The notes under the pieces are model-generated. The model was not told where the DNA came from. It saw only the letters and a list, made by a program, of their open reading frames with translations, and made no database searches. 64,000 nt of DNA from JACKDX01 sp964640175 (GTDB lineage Bacteria > Myxococcota_A > Polyangia > Polyangiales > GCA-016699535), in assembly GCA_964640175.1 (NCBI GenBank), contig CAZXFW010000001.1:248001-312000 (forward strand), in the 5' to 3' direction. Position 1 is the first letter of the stretch, and every line of letters starts with the position of its first letter. Shown here piece by piece: positions 63,149 to 64,000 of this stretch. Made by a program: the position numbers and the translations under genes.

Positions 63149-64000
63149 TTAGCATGCACCGTGGCGTGCTTGATAGCGTTGAGTTTCATCTGGAAAAATT
63201 TTGCCAGGATTCAGAATATGGTGAGGGTCGAAAAGATCTTTAATTTTTTGCTGTAAAGAGATAATTTCAGGGCTTTGTTCAAGGCCGAGATAAGACATTT
63301 TGGTTAGGCCAATGCCATGCTCGCCGGAGAGAGTTCCGCCAAGTTGAATCACCCGTTCGAAAAGTTCGCGACATGCCGCATGCACCGCGGAGTGTTGTGC
63401 CGGGTCATCCCAGAGAAAATTGACATGCAAGTTGGCATCTGCGGCATGGCCATAGGTGGCTGTCTTAAGAGAATATTTTTCGGAGAGAAAAGTGGCATGT
63501 TCAAGAAGAGTCGTTATGTGAGAACGTGGGACGACCACATCTTCGGCGAGCTTAAACTTGGCACTCCGCTTAAGCGCATATGACATTTCACGGCGTGCTC
63601 CCCAAAGCCTTGCTCGTTCGGATGCATCCTTGGCGACCAACACGTTGAGTGCGCCTGCGTTGTCAAGAGCCGTTCCACAACGGTCGAGCTCGTGTTCCAG
63701 CTGAGACTCTGAGCCATCAAGCTCCATGATGATCATGGCGTGGGCATTGTCGGGAACCGCAATGCCTGCTTGATGACGTAGAAGTTCAAGGGTGGCGTCA
63801 TCCAACAGTTCCATGCATCGAGGTACAATGTGATGTTTGGTCACTTCTGTGATAGCGCGCGCTGCAGCATGACAGTCGGGAAAGAGTACGGCCAGAGTGA
63901 ATATTTTTTCAGGCAGGGAAAGCAGGCGAAGTGTGGCTTCTGATACGATTCCCAGTGTTCCTTCGCTTCCTACAATAAGTGCGGTTAGGTCGTAGCCTGT
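63149..64000 (-). CDS. FAD-linked oxidase, GlcD/lactate dehydrogenase type (partial, N-terminus beyond window)
   Basis: C-terminal 284 residues of an FAD/FMN-dependent 2-hydroxyacid dehydrogenase. The frame stays open to the right edge, so the start lies outside. Seen: the end of the FAD-binding PCMH domain (GYDLTALIVGSEGTLGIVSEATL), the FAD_oxidase_C domain (RARLWGARREMSYALKR, VVPRSHI, HAADANLHVNF, GGTLSGEHGIGLTK) and the end LFDPHHILNPGKIF. This is the glycolate oxidase GlcD / D-lactate dehydrogenase family; the substrate cannot be told without the N-terminus. Confidence 0.92.
   Translation of the reverse strand, partial: TGYDLTALIVGSEGTLGIVSEATLRLLSLPEKIFTLAVLFPDCHAAARAITEVTKHHIVPRCMELLDDATLELLRHQAGIAVPDNAHAMIIMELDGSESQLEHELDRCGTALDNAGALNVLVAKDASERARLWGARREMSYALKRSAKFKLAEDVVVPRSHITTLLEHATFLSEKYSLKTATYGHAADANLHVNFLWDDPAQHSAVHAACRELFERVIQLGGTLSGEHGIGLTKMSYLGLEQSPEIISLQQKIKDLFDPHHILNPGKIFPDETQRYQARHGAC

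Noticed and set aside
1..64000. Insertion sequences, CRISPR arrays, phage genes, rRNA
   Set aside because: No transposase, integrase, repeat-spacer array or phage structural gene was found on reading all frames.

Overview
The window reads like a piece of a myxobacterial-type (Myxococcota, formerly Deltaproteobacteria) chromosome. The signs are three Ser/Thr protein kinases of the myxobacterial kind, a PilZ-PEGA protein, an FHA-containing sigma-54 activator, a class II ribonucleotide reductase, and a metalloprotease ending in a MYXO-CTERM-like Gly-Cys / hydrophobic / Arg-Arg-Arg tail. Many predicted lipoproteins carry Cys-rich or Asp-rich tails. Base composition looks balanced by eye (I did not count it), lower than is usual for cultured myxobacteria, so a less-studied lineage is possible. 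I see no insertion sequence, CRISPR array, rRNA or prophage. Coding density is very high, with many 1-4 bp stop/start overlaps.

Layout. 1-13 kb is housekeeping with regulators: xseA (cut by the left edge), folK, a PilZ/PEGA membrane protein, metK, ruvA-ruvB, a 525-residue unknown, dapF, an FHA-sigma-54 activator, rpe and a kinase. 13-22.5 kb is a minus-strand string: a TatA/B protein, tatC, a MoxR ATPase, a DUF58 protein, a TgpA-like transglutaminase and a large membrane-anchored TPR protein; a soluble kinase lies just upstream on the same strand. At 22.5-28.2 kb an NtrC-type response regulator diverges from a thioredoxin-like protein and tolQ-tolR-tolA-tolB; a near-perfect sigma-54 promoter lies between them. 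At 28-36 kb are a small lipoprotein, a GH-A-clan glycosidase-like lipoprotein directly behind a tRNA with anticodon CAT, a membrane protein with presenilin-like motifs, nrdJ with paired DnaA boxes in its promoter region, and a kinase.

36-45.4 kb is the most unusual part. An ABC ATPase and a DegT aminotransferase diverge from a run encoding an HPr-kinase-like ATPase, a PqqD-like protein, a radical SAM/SPASM protein, an FG-GAP lipoprotein, an unlisted 55-residue peptide with two Cys, and an S26-like peptidase with Ser/His/Asp residues. A rhomboid protease and the matrixin-type metalloprotease follow. I read this as a candidate peptide-modification (RiPP-like) system.

45-50.4 kb holds ruvC (its tail overlaps the metalloprotease gene antisense), a YebC-family gene, a family 2 glycosyltransferase, a CPBP intramembrane protease and gltX. 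50.4-58.2 kb holds an active/inactive M16 peptidase pair, a lipoprotein, and a three-gene run of two FadL-like porins plus a Cys-rich lipoprotein. 58.2-64 kb holds a GAF-GGDEF protein, the pyruvate dehydrogenase genes E1 alpha, E1 beta and E2, a small TPR protein and an FAD-linked oxidase cut by the right edge.
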